From NCBI GenBank assembly GCA_009887195.1, contig QXXX01000080.1:409-35054 (forward strand): DNA of 34,646 bases. Direction: 5' to 3'. The DNA comes from Candidatus Poseidoniales archaeon. GTDB lineage: Archaea; Thermoplasmatota; Poseidoniia; Poseidoniales; Poseidoniaceae. This document shows, piece after piece, positions 18,606 through 27,865 of the stretch. The stretch's first letter is position 1. Each line of letters begins with the position of its first letter. Under the pieces are notes generated by a model. That model did not search any database. It saw nothing but the letters and a program-made list of their open reading frames with translations, and was not told where the DNA came from. A program made the translations under genes and the position numbers.

Positions 18606-21230
18606 ATGCTCAGGGAGAAAGGCAAGCGGCTTCCTCTTCCCAAGGTATTTGCCACAGTCATGGTAATGCTATTTCTCGTGCCTGGCTGTTTGGATTTTGG
18701 CAACGATGATGAAGCACCCTCCTCGGCTAGTGACGGGCCAATAACTATCGAAGTATGGCACACATTTGCTGCTGAAAGCAAGGAGGAAGTGGCTTTCACC
18801 AATGCAGTTAGAGATTTTGAAACAGCCCACCCAAATATTACCGTTGAGATTACCCTAGTGCCGTTTGGTAATGCTGACCAGTTATTCATGACCGCCGCCC
18901 AAGGCGGCGAAGCACCCGATTTGATGCGACTTTCTAGTGACCAACTTGGGGCAATTGGTGAAGTGCGGGTTGACGGATATCCATTACTTGAGGACCTACG
19001 TCCACACTTAACACCGCAAGATAGAGCTCAATTTGAAGCAAGAGCGCTTGATTCAATGCGTTATGGCGAGGAATTGTATGGCATTCCAGCCAGCCAAGAT
19101 TGCCTTTCATTGATTTACAATAAGGCATTATTTGATGCCGAGGGACTAGATTATCCCAATGAAAATTGGACCGAGCAAGATCTTTTAGCAGCCGCCCAAC
19201 AATTAACTCAACAAGATGTTCAGGGTCTTGCTTTACCGATAAAAACCGCTTACTGGTGGTTTCCAATCCAGGAAGGATTTGGCGGCAGTTTGTTTGATGA
19301 GCAAGGCAATCCAACACTTGACTCAAACGGCTCTAGTGAAGCGATGAGATGGATGCTTGATTTGGAATTGACCGAAGAAGTAGTCGCTACTGGAACGCAA
19401 ATTGAAGGGATGAAGAACCAATTTATCACCTCTAAAGCAGCAATGATTGTTGACGGCCCGTGGAATTGGGCAACTTATGAAGACAGTCGGCTAAATATCG
19501 GGCAAACCCTGCTGCCAACAGTTGTTCAATCAGGTGAACGCATGTCACCCCTTGTCACCTACAAAGGCTGGACGGTAAGCAAACAAAGTGCTCACAAGGT
19601 CGCAGCAACCGAATTGGCGCTCTGGCTATCATCACAATCAGTCCAGCAAGAATTCGCACTAGAAACCTATACTATGCCAACGCACGTAGCGCTTGACACG
19701 GACCCAGCAATCATCAACGACGAGGTAATTTCGGGATTTTTAGAACAAACTAAACTAGCCACTCCAGCCCCAACTACTCGTGCTATGTCGCTGATATACG
19801 GCCCCCTTTCCACTGCTTTTGAACAAGCATATACTGGTACTGCAAGTACCTCTGATGCTTTGAGCGACGCCAATGATGAATTAATTTCTCTAATCGAGAA
19901 TCTGCAGCGTGCAGATCAGGTAGAACCGAATCCTGGTTATCGGGTAATTGACGCAAACATTTCTACAGATGATTCACAAAATTATACGATTTATGTCGAT
20001 GGAAAACTACACACTGAATTACAATTAGATGTTGGGCAAGGTGTCACAAATAGCGGTTATGATGTCTGTACTGCGGACGGTAATCAAATGAACCAAAGCG
20101 GTCAAATGAGGCTATTTCCTGATACAACTAAACAAATCAAATGTAGTTTAACAGGGATGATTCCAGATAAATTACACCTGATTGAAGTGTATTCTCAAAA
20201 CGGGCAGGTCATGAGTTTTGAAGCCGTAACCGGGGTTGGGGACCAGCGGCCTGAATCAGGTGACACCTCACCAGTTCTATTTGCTATTGGAGCAATAGTT
20301 CTCTCGCTAATTGCCCTGCTTAGTTACGGCCGATATCGCGACGGTCAATTGGGTCGCACCAATTCACGATTGGCCCATTTCTACATTGCACCAGCAATGT
20401 TGGCTTTGGCAATTCTAACATTTTACCCCGTAATGTATGGCTTTTGGCTGTCGTTTACCGATGCCGACCAAACCCACTTAGGTGAGCAAGCCTTCATTGG
20501 ACTGACTAATTTTTGGGAGGTAATAACCGCTTCTGGGTTCATTAGAGTGACGATATTTACCTTGGTTTGGACGGTTGTCAACGTTACTGCGCACATCGGT
20601 ATCGGACTATTTCTAGCCCTAATTTTGCAGCGTGCAGACCTCAAGGGAAAAACCGCTTATCGAACAATTTTGCTATTGCCTTGGGCGGTACCGTCCTATA
20701 TTTCGGTCTTAGTTTGGAAAGGGATGTTCCAGCCTGATGGCTTGATTAACGATTTACTCGGCACGGATATCAATTTCTTATCTGATCCAACCGGAGCCCA
20801 AATCGTAGTTATTTTGGTAAATATTTGGCTTGGAGTTCCATTCATGATGATGTCCATCAGTGGTGCGTTACAAGCCCTACCAAAGGACATGTATGAGGCT
20901 GCTGAGGTTGAAGGTGTTACAGGATGGGAGGCATTTAGACACCTGACCCTGCCTAATCTGAAAAGTGCATTAGTGCCGTTATCCTTGCTTGGATTTATTT
21001 GGACTTTCAATATGTTCAATGTAATTTACTTAATGACCGATGGAGGCCCCAATCTCTACTTTGGAGAGCCTGGCCAAACAGATATTTTGATCACTTATGT
21101 TTACGATGTTGCCTTTAGAGATGGCGCATATGGTGTTGCAGCAGCCTGGTCAGTGATAATTTTCCTAATGCTTCTAGCATTCTCATGGACTTACATGAAG
21201 CAAACTAACGCAACGGAGGCGGCTGCATGA
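18606..21230 (+). CDS. ABC transporter fusion: extracellular solute-binding lipoprotein (MalE-like) + MalF-type permease
   Basis: Lipobox VMLFLVPGC; SBP family-1 features (ITIEVWHTFAAESKEEVAFTNAVRDFETAHPNITVEI, APDLMRLSSDQLG, YGIPASQDCLSLIYNKALFDAEGLDYP, KAAMIVDGPWNWATY); intervening beta-rich segment and TM; permease IAPAMLALAILTFYPVMYGFWLSFTDADQ... with EAA loop EAAEVEGVTGWEAFRHLTLPNLKSALVPL. Single uninterrupted ORF. TATA-like TTTTATC about 28 bp upstream of ATG 18606. Confidence 0.92.
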   Translation: MLREKGKRLPLPKVFATVMVMLFLVPGCLDFGNDDEAPSSASDGPITIEVWHTFAAESKEEVAFTNAVRDFETAHPNITVEITLVPFGNADQLFMTAAQGGEAPDLMRLSSDQLGAIGEVRVDGYPLLEDLRPHLTPQDRAQFEARALDSMRYGEELYGIPASQDCLSLIYNKALFDAEGLDYPNENWTEQDLLAAAQQLTQQDVQGLALPIKTAYWWFPIQEGFGGSLFDEQGNPTLDSNGSSEAMRWMLDLELTEEVVATGTQIEGMKNQFITSKAAMIVDGPWNWATYEDSRLNIGQTLLPTVVQSGERMSPLVTYKGWTVSKQSAHKVAATELALWLSSQSVQQEFALETYTMPTHVALDTDPAIINDEVISGFLEQTKLATPAPTTRAMSLIYGPLSTAFEQAYTGTASTSDALSDANDELISLIENLQRADQVEPNPGYRVIDANISTDDSQNYTIYVDGKLHTELQLDVGQGVTNSGYDVCTADGNQMNQSGQMRLFPDTTKQIKCSLTGMIPDKLHLIEVYSQNGQVMSFEAVTGVGDQRPESGDTSPVLFAIGAIVLSLIALLSYGRYRDGQLGRTNSRLAHFYIAPAMLALAILTFYPVMYGFWLSFTDADQTHLGEQAFIGLTNFWEVITASGFIRVTIFTLVWTVVNVTAHIGIGLFLALILQRADLKGKTAYRTILLLPWAVPSYISVLVWKGMFQPDGLINDLLGTDINFLSDPTGAQIVVILVNIWLGVPFMMMSISGALQALPKDMYEAAEVEGVTGWEAFRHLTLPNLKSALVPLSLLGFIWTFNMFNVIYLMTDGGPNLYFGEPGQTDILITYVYDVAFRDGAYGVAAAWSVIIFLMLLAFSWTYMKQTNATEAAA

Positions 21231-22474
21231 TTAGTGAGCGAGTGATTCGGGCTTGGTACACTCCAGCAGAAGTTTTGGCCTTGCGACGTTGGCTAGTTGT
21301 GGCAACAGTAGTCAATATCGTATTGCTTACATTTGATTATCTGCGTGGCGATAGCCAAATCTTACTGCTCGGCCTTTTCGGCTGTACTGTATTAGCGGCT
21401 TTACGTAACTTTTTGCCCGCAGCTAACAACCCCAACAAACGCAATATTTCCCTGCTATTATCTGGGGCAATAATCGCCGTTGGCATTTATCGGTTTATGT
21501 TGATGCCAATCTCCATGTTTAATTTCTGGCTTTGTGCTTGGATGATAATTCCTGGACTAATCGCATTATATTGGTTATCAAATCAGGCAGTATCGGTATG
21601 GGCAACCCGTGAATTGTCCATTTCTGCGGTTGAATACGGGCTTTCAAGGAACTTCGAATTAAACAAGAAATACCAAAGAATAGGTTCTCATACCACACTA
21701 TTACATTTCTCAGTGATCACTTTAATTCCAATAATTTGGATATTCGATATTGCCTTATCTCCGGGGAATGCGCTTGGTGGTGAAATTGGAGACTCCTTTA
21801 GTGGTGAGCACTTTTCCAAGATCCTTGAAGGAGACTCCTTTTGGATTTGGTTTAGAAATTCCCTAATTGTTTCAATCGGGACAAGTTTACTTGGATTAGT
21901 AATTGCAATCCCTGCTGGATATGCGTTTAGTAGATACAAATTCACCGGGCGAGATGTTTCTATGTTTGCGTTCTTATTAGTGCAAATGTTCCCTGGAATA
22001 ATTATCTTAGTGCCTTATTTCTTGGTTATGAAAACCCTAGGTTTACTTAATTCTCATCTCGGGTTAATTCTTGCTTACTGTGTAACAGCATTACCATTAT
22101 GCGTTTGGATGTTGAAAGGCTTCTTCGATACCGTGCCCCGTGAACTTGAAGAAGCAGCCGCTTTAGATGGGTGTAACCAATTCCAAGTCTTCACCAAAGT
22201 CGTGCTGCCATTATCGATGCCTGCCGTGGCAGTAACTGCTCTGTTTAGTTTCCTTGCTGCTTGGAATGAATTCCTCCTCGCACTGACCTTCAATACCTCC
22301 AATGACATGTACACATTGCCAGTCGGCCTTGCATCATTAATTTCCTCAACCGGTCAAGCGTGGGGAGATTTTGCCGCTGCTAGTATTTTGGTTAGCCTGC
22401 CAGTAGCGTTGTTGTTTTTATTCTTCCAGAAGTTCCTCATCGAGGGGCTATCTGCAGGTGGAGTTAAAGGGTGA
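21227..22474 (+). CDS. MalG-type ABC sugar permease with extended N-terminal membrane region
   Basis: ATGA overlap with upstream gene and GGAGG SD; core permease FSGEHFSKILEGDSFWIWFRNSLIVSIGTSLLGLVIAIPAGYAFSRYKF..., EAA loop EEAAALDGCNQFQVFTKVVLPLSMPAVAV; about 150 extra N-terminal residues with several hydrophobic segments. Confidence 0.92.
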   Translation: MISERVIRAWYTPAEVLALRRWLVVATVVNIVLLTFDYLRGDSQILLLGLFGCTVLAALRNFLPAANNPNKRNISLLLSGAIIAVGIYRFMLMPISMFNFWLCAWMIIPGLIALYWLSNQAVSVWATRELSISAVEYGLSRNFELNKKYQRIGSHTTLLHFSVITLIPIIWIFDIALSPGNALGGEIGDSFSGEHFSKILEGDSFWIWFRNSLIVSIGTSLLGLVIAIPAGYAFSRYKFTGRDVSMFAFLLVQMFPGIIILVPYFLVMKTLGLLNSHLGLILAYCVTALPLCVWMLKGFFDTVPRELEEAAALDGCNQFQVFTKVVLPLSMPAVAVTALFSFLAAWNEFLLALTFNTSNDMYTLPVGLASLISSTGQAWGDFAAASILVSLPVALLFLFFQKFLIEGLSAGGVKG

Positions 22475-22478
22475 TTGA

Positions 22479-23255
22479 ATGGTAAATGTAAGATATAACT
22501 CGGTATCAAAGAAATATGATGACGGCTTTGAAGCGGTAAAAGAATTGAATTTAGAAATAAAAGATGGCGAATTTTTGGTGTTACTGGGCCCGTCAGGCTG
22601 TGGCAAGTCAACAACTCTGCGAATGCTTGCTGGGCTAGAAGAAGTGACTAGCGGCGAAATACAAATTGATGATGTGACAGTCAATCATTTGCCACCTGGA
22701 GCAAGAGGTTTAGGAATGGTGTTCCAATCTTATGCCTTGTATCCACACATGTCAATTGCTGACAACCTATCGTTTGGTTTGCGCATGGCCAAAGGTGGAG
22801 CAAAACTAAGCGGTGATGAGATTAAGGCACGAGTTCAAGAAGCTGCCGAAATGCTAGACTTAGTTGACCACCTCGATAAAAAACCCAAGGAGTTAAGTGG
22901 TGGACAGAGACAAAGAGTGGCTCTTGGCAGAGCATTAGTCCGTAGGCCAAAAGTGCTGTTGATGGACGAGCCTTTATCGAATTTAGATGCTGAATTAAGA
23001 CATCAAATGCGCAGCGAGATTCGTAAATTACATGATGAACTTGGAACTACGACAATTTATGTTACGCACGACCAAATCGAGGCGATGACCTTAGCAGATC
23101 GAATTGCTATCCTCGACAAAGGCGTGCTACAGCAACACGATGAGCCACTAAATGCATACCATAACCCAGCAAACGAGTTCGTCAAAGGCTTTCTTTGCCA
23201 ACACATCGATGATTTGGTACAAACAGCAAACAACCTTTTCAAGAAAACAGAATAA
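22479..23255 (+). CDS. MalK/MsmX-like ABC transporter ATPase, short form lacking the C-terminal regulatory (OB/TOBE) domain
   Basis: Walker A GPSGCGKST, Q-loop VFQSYALYPHMS, signature LSGGQRQR, Walker B VLLMDEPLSNLD, H-loop THD; ends at ...NEFVKGFLCQHIDDLVQTANNLFKKTE (258 aa). Confidence 0.95.
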   Translation: MVNVRYNSVSKKYDDGFEAVKELNLEIKDGEFLVLLGPSGCGKSTTLRMLAGLEEVTSGEIQIDDVTVNHLPPGARGLGMVFQSYALYPHMSIADNLSFGLRMAKGGAKLSGDEIKARVQEAAEMLDLVDHLDKKPKELSGGQRQRVALGRALVRRPKVLLMDEPLSNLDAELRHQMRSEIRKLHDELGTTTIYVTHDQIEAMTLADRIAILDKGVLQQHDEPLNAYHNPANEFVKGFLCQHIDDLVQTANNLFKKTE

Positions 23256-23272
23256 CCTAGTGGGTGAGGCAG

Positions 23273-26155
23273 ATGCGTAATCAGGTAGTCGTGGCAATCT
23301 TATTCCTAACGGTATTATTGTTGCCAATGGTGCCGGTAACGGCAGATAATCCAGATATTGACTATCAAGACGGTCAAACCGTATTTACTTGGTCTGGCAC
23401 CGCTTCAACAGTTGAATTAATTGGCGAATGGAATTGGAGTGAAACGTCATCATTATCTGAACAAAACGGTATTTGGTCTACTACTATTTCAATTGATGAA
23501 GGACAATATTGCTACAAATTAATCGTTGATGGGGAGTATATTTTTGACCCAGCAAACCCGTATCGTGGTTATTGTGATAATATCGAAAATTCTGTTGTTC
23601 GAGTTAAGGATTCAGTTCGTCCCAATTTTGCTAGCGAAATAATCAATCAGCAACTAATTGTCAGTTTTCTGCCCGGTACTAGTGGGGCAGGCCCAGACGG
23701 GATTCCAGCTGGCTTAGAAGCGGCTGTATGGGATGAGGCGTCCATGTCATGGACGCTTGCTTTGGCTGGCTTAAGCGATGGAAAACACACGCTTGATTTG
23801 GCAATAACCGATACCAATGGTAATGTTGCCTATGACCATCTAGTGCCGTTTTGGACCGGTCCACAAAGTGATTTCTCGTGGGAAGATTCTTTGATTTACA
23901 TGATAATGACTGATCGTTATATCAACGGCAATACGAGTAATGACCCCTCGCCAACTGGTGCCGCCGCCGGTGCTGATTGGATGGGCGGTGATATTGAGGG
24001 AGTCACCAGCAAAATTCAATCTGGTTATTTTGCTGAACTTGGAGTAAATGTTCTATGGCTAACCCCACTTAACACCAATGCTCAAGGCACAGGGATTGCT
24101 GGTGATGGGCAACATGATGTTGCAGCATATCACGGCTATTGGCCTGTCGAGCCACGACAAGTTGACCCTCGACTTGGTACTGCAGAGCAACTCAAAACGA
24201 TGGTTGATGCAGCCCATCAATCAGGTATTCGTGTGATGATGGATTATGTTGTTAATCACGTTCATCAAGACCACACCTACTATCAAGATAATCCGGAATG
24301 GTTCAATCAAGGATGTTTATGTGGCTCAGCGAATTGCGATTGGACTGAACACCGGCTTGATTGCCAATTCACCTCATACATGCCGGATGTTAACTGGAAA
24401 GTTCGTAATGCCTCTGAACAATTTATTGAGGACGCGTTGTGGTGGCTAGAAGAATTTGATTTTGATGGTGCTAGAATCGATGCGGTAAAACACGTAGAAG
24501 ATTTAGCGATTACCAATTTAGCGACGAGAATTAACGAGCGTTTTGAAACAGTGGGCACAGATTACTATCTCAAAGGAGAGACTGCAATGGGCTGGTCTGG
24601 ACATAGCCTTGCGGATAACCAATTTCAATACGACACCATCAACCAGTATATTGGTGAAGACTCACTAGACGGTCAAGCAGATTTTGTTCTCTATCACGCA
24701 GTTGTTGACAATGTCTTTACTCAAGGGATTGAAGATTATCAGCATCTAGATTATTGGACCAATAGAAGTCAAGATCAGTATGTTGATGGGGCAACAATGG
24801 TGCCGTATGTGGGCAGTCATGACGTTCCAAGAATCGCAAGTAGAGCAGATGCTGGAACCGGAGATTCTGACAATCAATGGCAAGAAGATGGACTACCTGG
24901 CCAGCCTGGCGATGCGTCTGCCTATCAAGCAGTATTACAAGCATACGGCTGGCTTCTTACAACTCCTGGTGCACCGTTATTGTATTATGGTGATGAATAT
25001 GGCGAATATGGTGGAGCAGACCCCGATAATCGACATATGTACCGGAACTTGACAACTTGGAGCCAATTTGAACAATCATTATTCGATAACATTTCACAAA
25101 TCGGCCAATTACGCGCTGAGTCAATTGCTCTCAAGCAAGGCAGTTATTCCACACGATATGCTAGCCCGGATTTGTTAATTTACGATATGTCTCACGCCGA
25201 ACAAAACATGTCAGTCATTCTTAATCGAGGACAATCCACTACTATTCAAGACTTTGATTCGGGTGATGTCATTAGATTTGGCGAAGCAGCAATATCATCT
25301 GCGGGCATCAACATCCCTGGTAACTCAGTTACCATTATCGAATTAGACGGCAATCCAACAATGCCGCAAAGAGAGCCAGACAGTCATTGTTTAATCGTCA
25401 ATAATTTCACCATGAATACGACTTATTTCATTACCCTCGATTTGACAAATACCTGTACCAAAGAACTACATTACCCTGGAGTCAACTCCTCTATTGACAA
25501 TAATTTAGTCACCGGATTTCCCGATTATAATGAATGGTTCTACATGATTTTCCCTGAAACCTCTTACAACATGTCTTGGCAATTAGCAGTCAATGAAACG
25601 ATTCCAAACGGCACATTAATCACTTTATTGTTCAATGCTACGATACTTAATTGTGGCCCACAAGGCGACTGGCACGATTGCCCAACATCTAGTCTAGAAC
25701 ACTCTTTTAACGTATTATGGCCCAGCAATGAAACAAATACCACAAGTCCACCAGTTGAGCCTCAACCGATCTTAGGCTGTACAGATGATAGTGCGCTAAA
25801 CTATCAAAATGACGCTACTGAAGACGACGGAAGTTGCACTTACCCAATAGATAATCAGAACAATAACACAGATTCCCAAGTCAATAATAGCAATAATGAT
25901 TCAGCTATCGAAGATAATACTAACACAACTCAGACTAGTAACCAAACCGATTTATTGGTGAAAAATTGCTCTATGTGTTGCGGAAAGTTTATCCAAATTC
26001 CAATCAATCACCCCTGCCCGGTACCCGATTGTCAATCGTGTGATGAGCAATCTGTTGATAGTAAATCCACTGCTGGAGAATTTGTTAGATCTGCCCTTGC
26101 AGTAGCAGTATTTATTGGCGTGGTAGTGCTATTTTTTGTTAGTAGAAAGCAGTGA
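23273..26155 (+). CDS. Secreted, membrane-anchored GH13 alpha-amylase-family glycosidase with N-terminal CBM48/AMPK-like domain and GCTD..DDGSC cysteine motif
   Basis: Signal peptide; VELIGEWNWSETSSLSEQNGIWSTTISIDEGQYCYKLIVDGEYIFDP (CBM48-like); GH13 motifs MDYVVNHVHQDH, FDGARIDAVKHVE, LKGET, YVGSHDVPR; GCTDDSALNYQNDATEDDGSC; Cys-rich segment; terminal TM ALAVAVFIGVVVLFFVSRKQ. ATG 23273 preceded by SD-like GGTGAGG; the ORF-track start 23264 is a GTG. Confidence 0.92.
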   Translation: MRNQVVVAILFLTVLLLPMVPVTADNPDIDYQDGQTVFTWSGTASTVELIGEWNWSETSSLSEQNGIWSTTISIDEGQYCYKLIVDGEYIFDPANPYRGYCDNIENSVVRVKDSVRPNFASEIINQQLIVSFLPGTSGAGPDGIPAGLEAAVWDEASMSWTLALAGLSDGKHTLDLAITDTNGNVAYDHLVPFWTGPQSDFSWEDSLIYMIMTDRYINGNTSNDPSPTGAAAGADWMGGDIEGVTSKIQSGYFAELGVNVLWLTPLNTNAQGTGIAGDGQHDVAAYHGYWPVEPRQVDPRLGTAEQLKTMVDAAHQSGIRVMMDYVVNHVHQDHTYYQDNPEWFNQGCLCGSANCDWTEHRLDCQFTSYMPDVNWKVRNASEQFIEDALWWLEEFDFDGARIDAVKHVEDLAITNLATRINERFETVGTDYYLKGETAMGWSGHSLADNQFQYDTINQYIGEDSLDGQADFVLYHAVVDNVFTQGIEDYQHLDYWTNRSQDQYVDGATMVPYVGSHDVPRIASRADAGTGDSDNQWQEDGLPGQPGDASAYQAVLQAYGWLLTTPGAPLLYYGDEYGEYGGADPDNRHMYRNLTTWSQFEQSLFDNISQIGQLRAESIALKQGSYSTRYASPDLLIYDMSHAEQNMSVILNRGQSTTIQDFDSGDVIRFGEAAISSAGINIPGNSVTIIELDGNPTMPQREPDSHCLIVNNFTMNTTYFITLDLTNTCTKELHYPGVNSSIDNNLVTGFPDYNEWFYMIFPETSYNMSWQLAVNETIPNGTLITLLFNATILNCGPQGDWHDCPTSSLEHSFNVLWPSNETNTTSPPVEPQPILGCTDDSALNYQNDATEDDGSCTYPIDNQNNNTDSQVNNSNNDSAIEDNTNTTQTSNQTDLLVKNCSMCCGKFIQIPINHPCPVPDCQSCDEQSVDSKSTAGEFVRSALAVAVFIGVVVLFFVSRKQ

Positions 26156-27826
26156 TTAGTCTTTGAATGATTGATAAAAACGTAGATAATCTGTAATCAT
26201 TCTAGCCCCAGTAAATCTTGCCGAGGTGGCAATACTTGAGCGCATAATATTGGCCCAAACCGTGCCGCCTTGCCGCCATGCTGGTAAAACGTCTTGTTCC
26301 AAGACCTCGTAGATATTGTTAGCATCACGCTCATCATCGCGGTCATCTTCAGATTCACCAATTGCCCATCCATTGACGCCGTGCTGACAACCTTCAGGCC
26401 ACCATCCATCAAGAATTGAGCAATTTGGTACACCATTCATTGCGGCTTTCATCCCTGAAGTTCCCGAAGCCTCTAGCGGCCTGATTGGATTATTGAGCCA
26501 AATATCAACACCACTGGTAATCGCTAAACCAGTATCCATGTCATAATTCTCCAAAAATGCAACCGGTATTTCACCTTCTATTTGCTTCGCGCTGCCATAA
26601 ATATCTCTAATCAACTGCTTACCGCCTTCATCTTTTGGATGTGCTTTTCCAGAGAACACGAATTGTATTTCACCACCAGCAATCTCTCTCAACCGCTCGA
26701 TATCGCTGAAGACTAGATTCGCTCTTTTGTAGGTGGCAAATCTTCGAGCAAATCCAACTGTCAATTTTTCTTTATGTAATTCAACTCCTGTCGATGCTTT
26801 GACCAATTCACGAAAGATACTGCGGTTTTTTTCTCTAGCCGCAAGTAGGTCTTCATCAGAGAGTTTCCCTGAATAAGCTAGTTGAGTTGGGTCACGTTGC
26901 CAATTTGGCAATTGATTGTCATATAGTTCTGCCATAGTAGGGGAAGTCCAGGTGATATGATGAACGCCATTGGTAATTGGATGAATATGAGTCTCGCCAT
27001 ACATTCCCGAAGCAACTATTGCATTGAGATTTGACACCGCATTCACCTTGTCAACTAATCCTACAGCGAGGTGTGACATCGAGCATCGCTCGCCATTTTC
27101 CGGGTCTCCAGCAGCAATTACCAACTGTCTTGCATCATCGGGTAACATTTCACCAAGCACGGCTTTTACCGATTCCCAATTGAAGCGGTCGTGTCCTGCT
27201 GGAACTGGTGTGTGCGTGGTGAACAGTATTTTCTTTTCGAGGTCTTTTCTAGTCCAGCCTTTACCCAATAATTCAAGCAGTGCAAAGGTACAATGCCCTT
27301 CATTTAGATGCAGTCCATCCAGTTCTATGCGTAGCAGATTTAGTAATCTTAATCCTCCTACGCCAAGTAAGAATTCTTGTCTAATTCTAACTTCATCGTC
27401 CCCGCCATATAATCTCGCTCCGAGTACACGATGGTATTCTGAATTTTTTGGGTGATGAGTGTCAAGGAAATACACCGGTACGACGTGGCCGGTTATTCCA
27501 ACAACTTCGACCTTCCAAATCCTAGAGTATATCGTTGTTCCATCAAGGGGCAACATCAGTTCTAATCCAGTATCGATTAAATGGTCAGCGGGATCTAGTG
27601 CTGCGAACGACTCAGATTGATTGCCATCTTGGTCAATATGTTGTCGGCCATAACCTTCTCGATAGAGTAATGTAACGCCAATTAAATCAATCTCAGCATC
27701 TGCTGCAGACTTGACATGGTCTCCTGCTAAAACACCAAGTCCGCCCGAATATGTGTGTAATTCAGACCACAAACCAATCTCTGCAGTGAAGTAACCGATG
27801 TGCCCCATTCGAAGAAACGGTATCAA
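26156..27826 (-). CDS. glgP: Alpha-glucan (glycogen/maltodextrin) phosphorylase, GT35, short archaeal type
   Basis: 556 aa; IGYFTAEIGLWSELHTYSGGLGVLAGDHVKSAADA, HLNEGHCTFALLEL, FTTHTPVPAGHDRF, NGVHHITW, VGFARRFATYKRANLVFSD, FSGKAHPKDEGGK, PLP-site motif EASGTSGMKAAMNGVPNCSILDGWW. Start could be M at 27808. Confidence 0.95.
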   Translation of the reverse strand: MIPFLRMGHIGYFTAEIGLWSELHTYSGGLGVLAGDHVKSAADAEIDLIGVTLLYREGYGRQHIDQDGNQSESFAALDPADHLIDTGLELMLPLDGTTIYSRIWKVEVVGITGHVVPVYFLDTHHPKNSEYHRVLGARLYGGDDEVRIRQEFLLGVGGLRLLNLLRIELDGLHLNEGHCTFALLELLGKGWTRKDLEKKILFTTHTPVPAGHDRFNWESVKAVLGEMLPDDARQLVIAAGDPENGERCSMSHLAVGLVDKVNAVSNLNAIVASGMYGETHIHPITNGVHHITWTSPTMAELYDNQLPNWQRDPTQLAYSGKLSDEDLLAAREKNRSIFRELVKASTGVELHKEKLTVGFARRFATYKRANLVFSDIERLREIAGGEIQFVFSGKAHPKDEGGKQLIRDIYGSAKQIEGEIPVAFLENYDMDTGLAITSGVDIWLNNPIRPLEASGTSGMKAAMNGVPNCSILDGWWPEGCQHGVNGWAIGESEDDRDDERDANNIYEVLEQDVLPAWRQGGTVWANIMRSSIATSARFTGARMITDYLRFYQSFKD

Positions 27827-27865
27827 AGGGGGGTTATGATAATGCCCCTTGGTAAACGATTTCAG

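Noticed and set aside
22479-23264. malK as a frameshifted pseudogene
   Set aside because: The NBD is intact, the stop is followed almost directly by the SD and start of the amylase gene, and no remnant regulatory-domain sequence follows.
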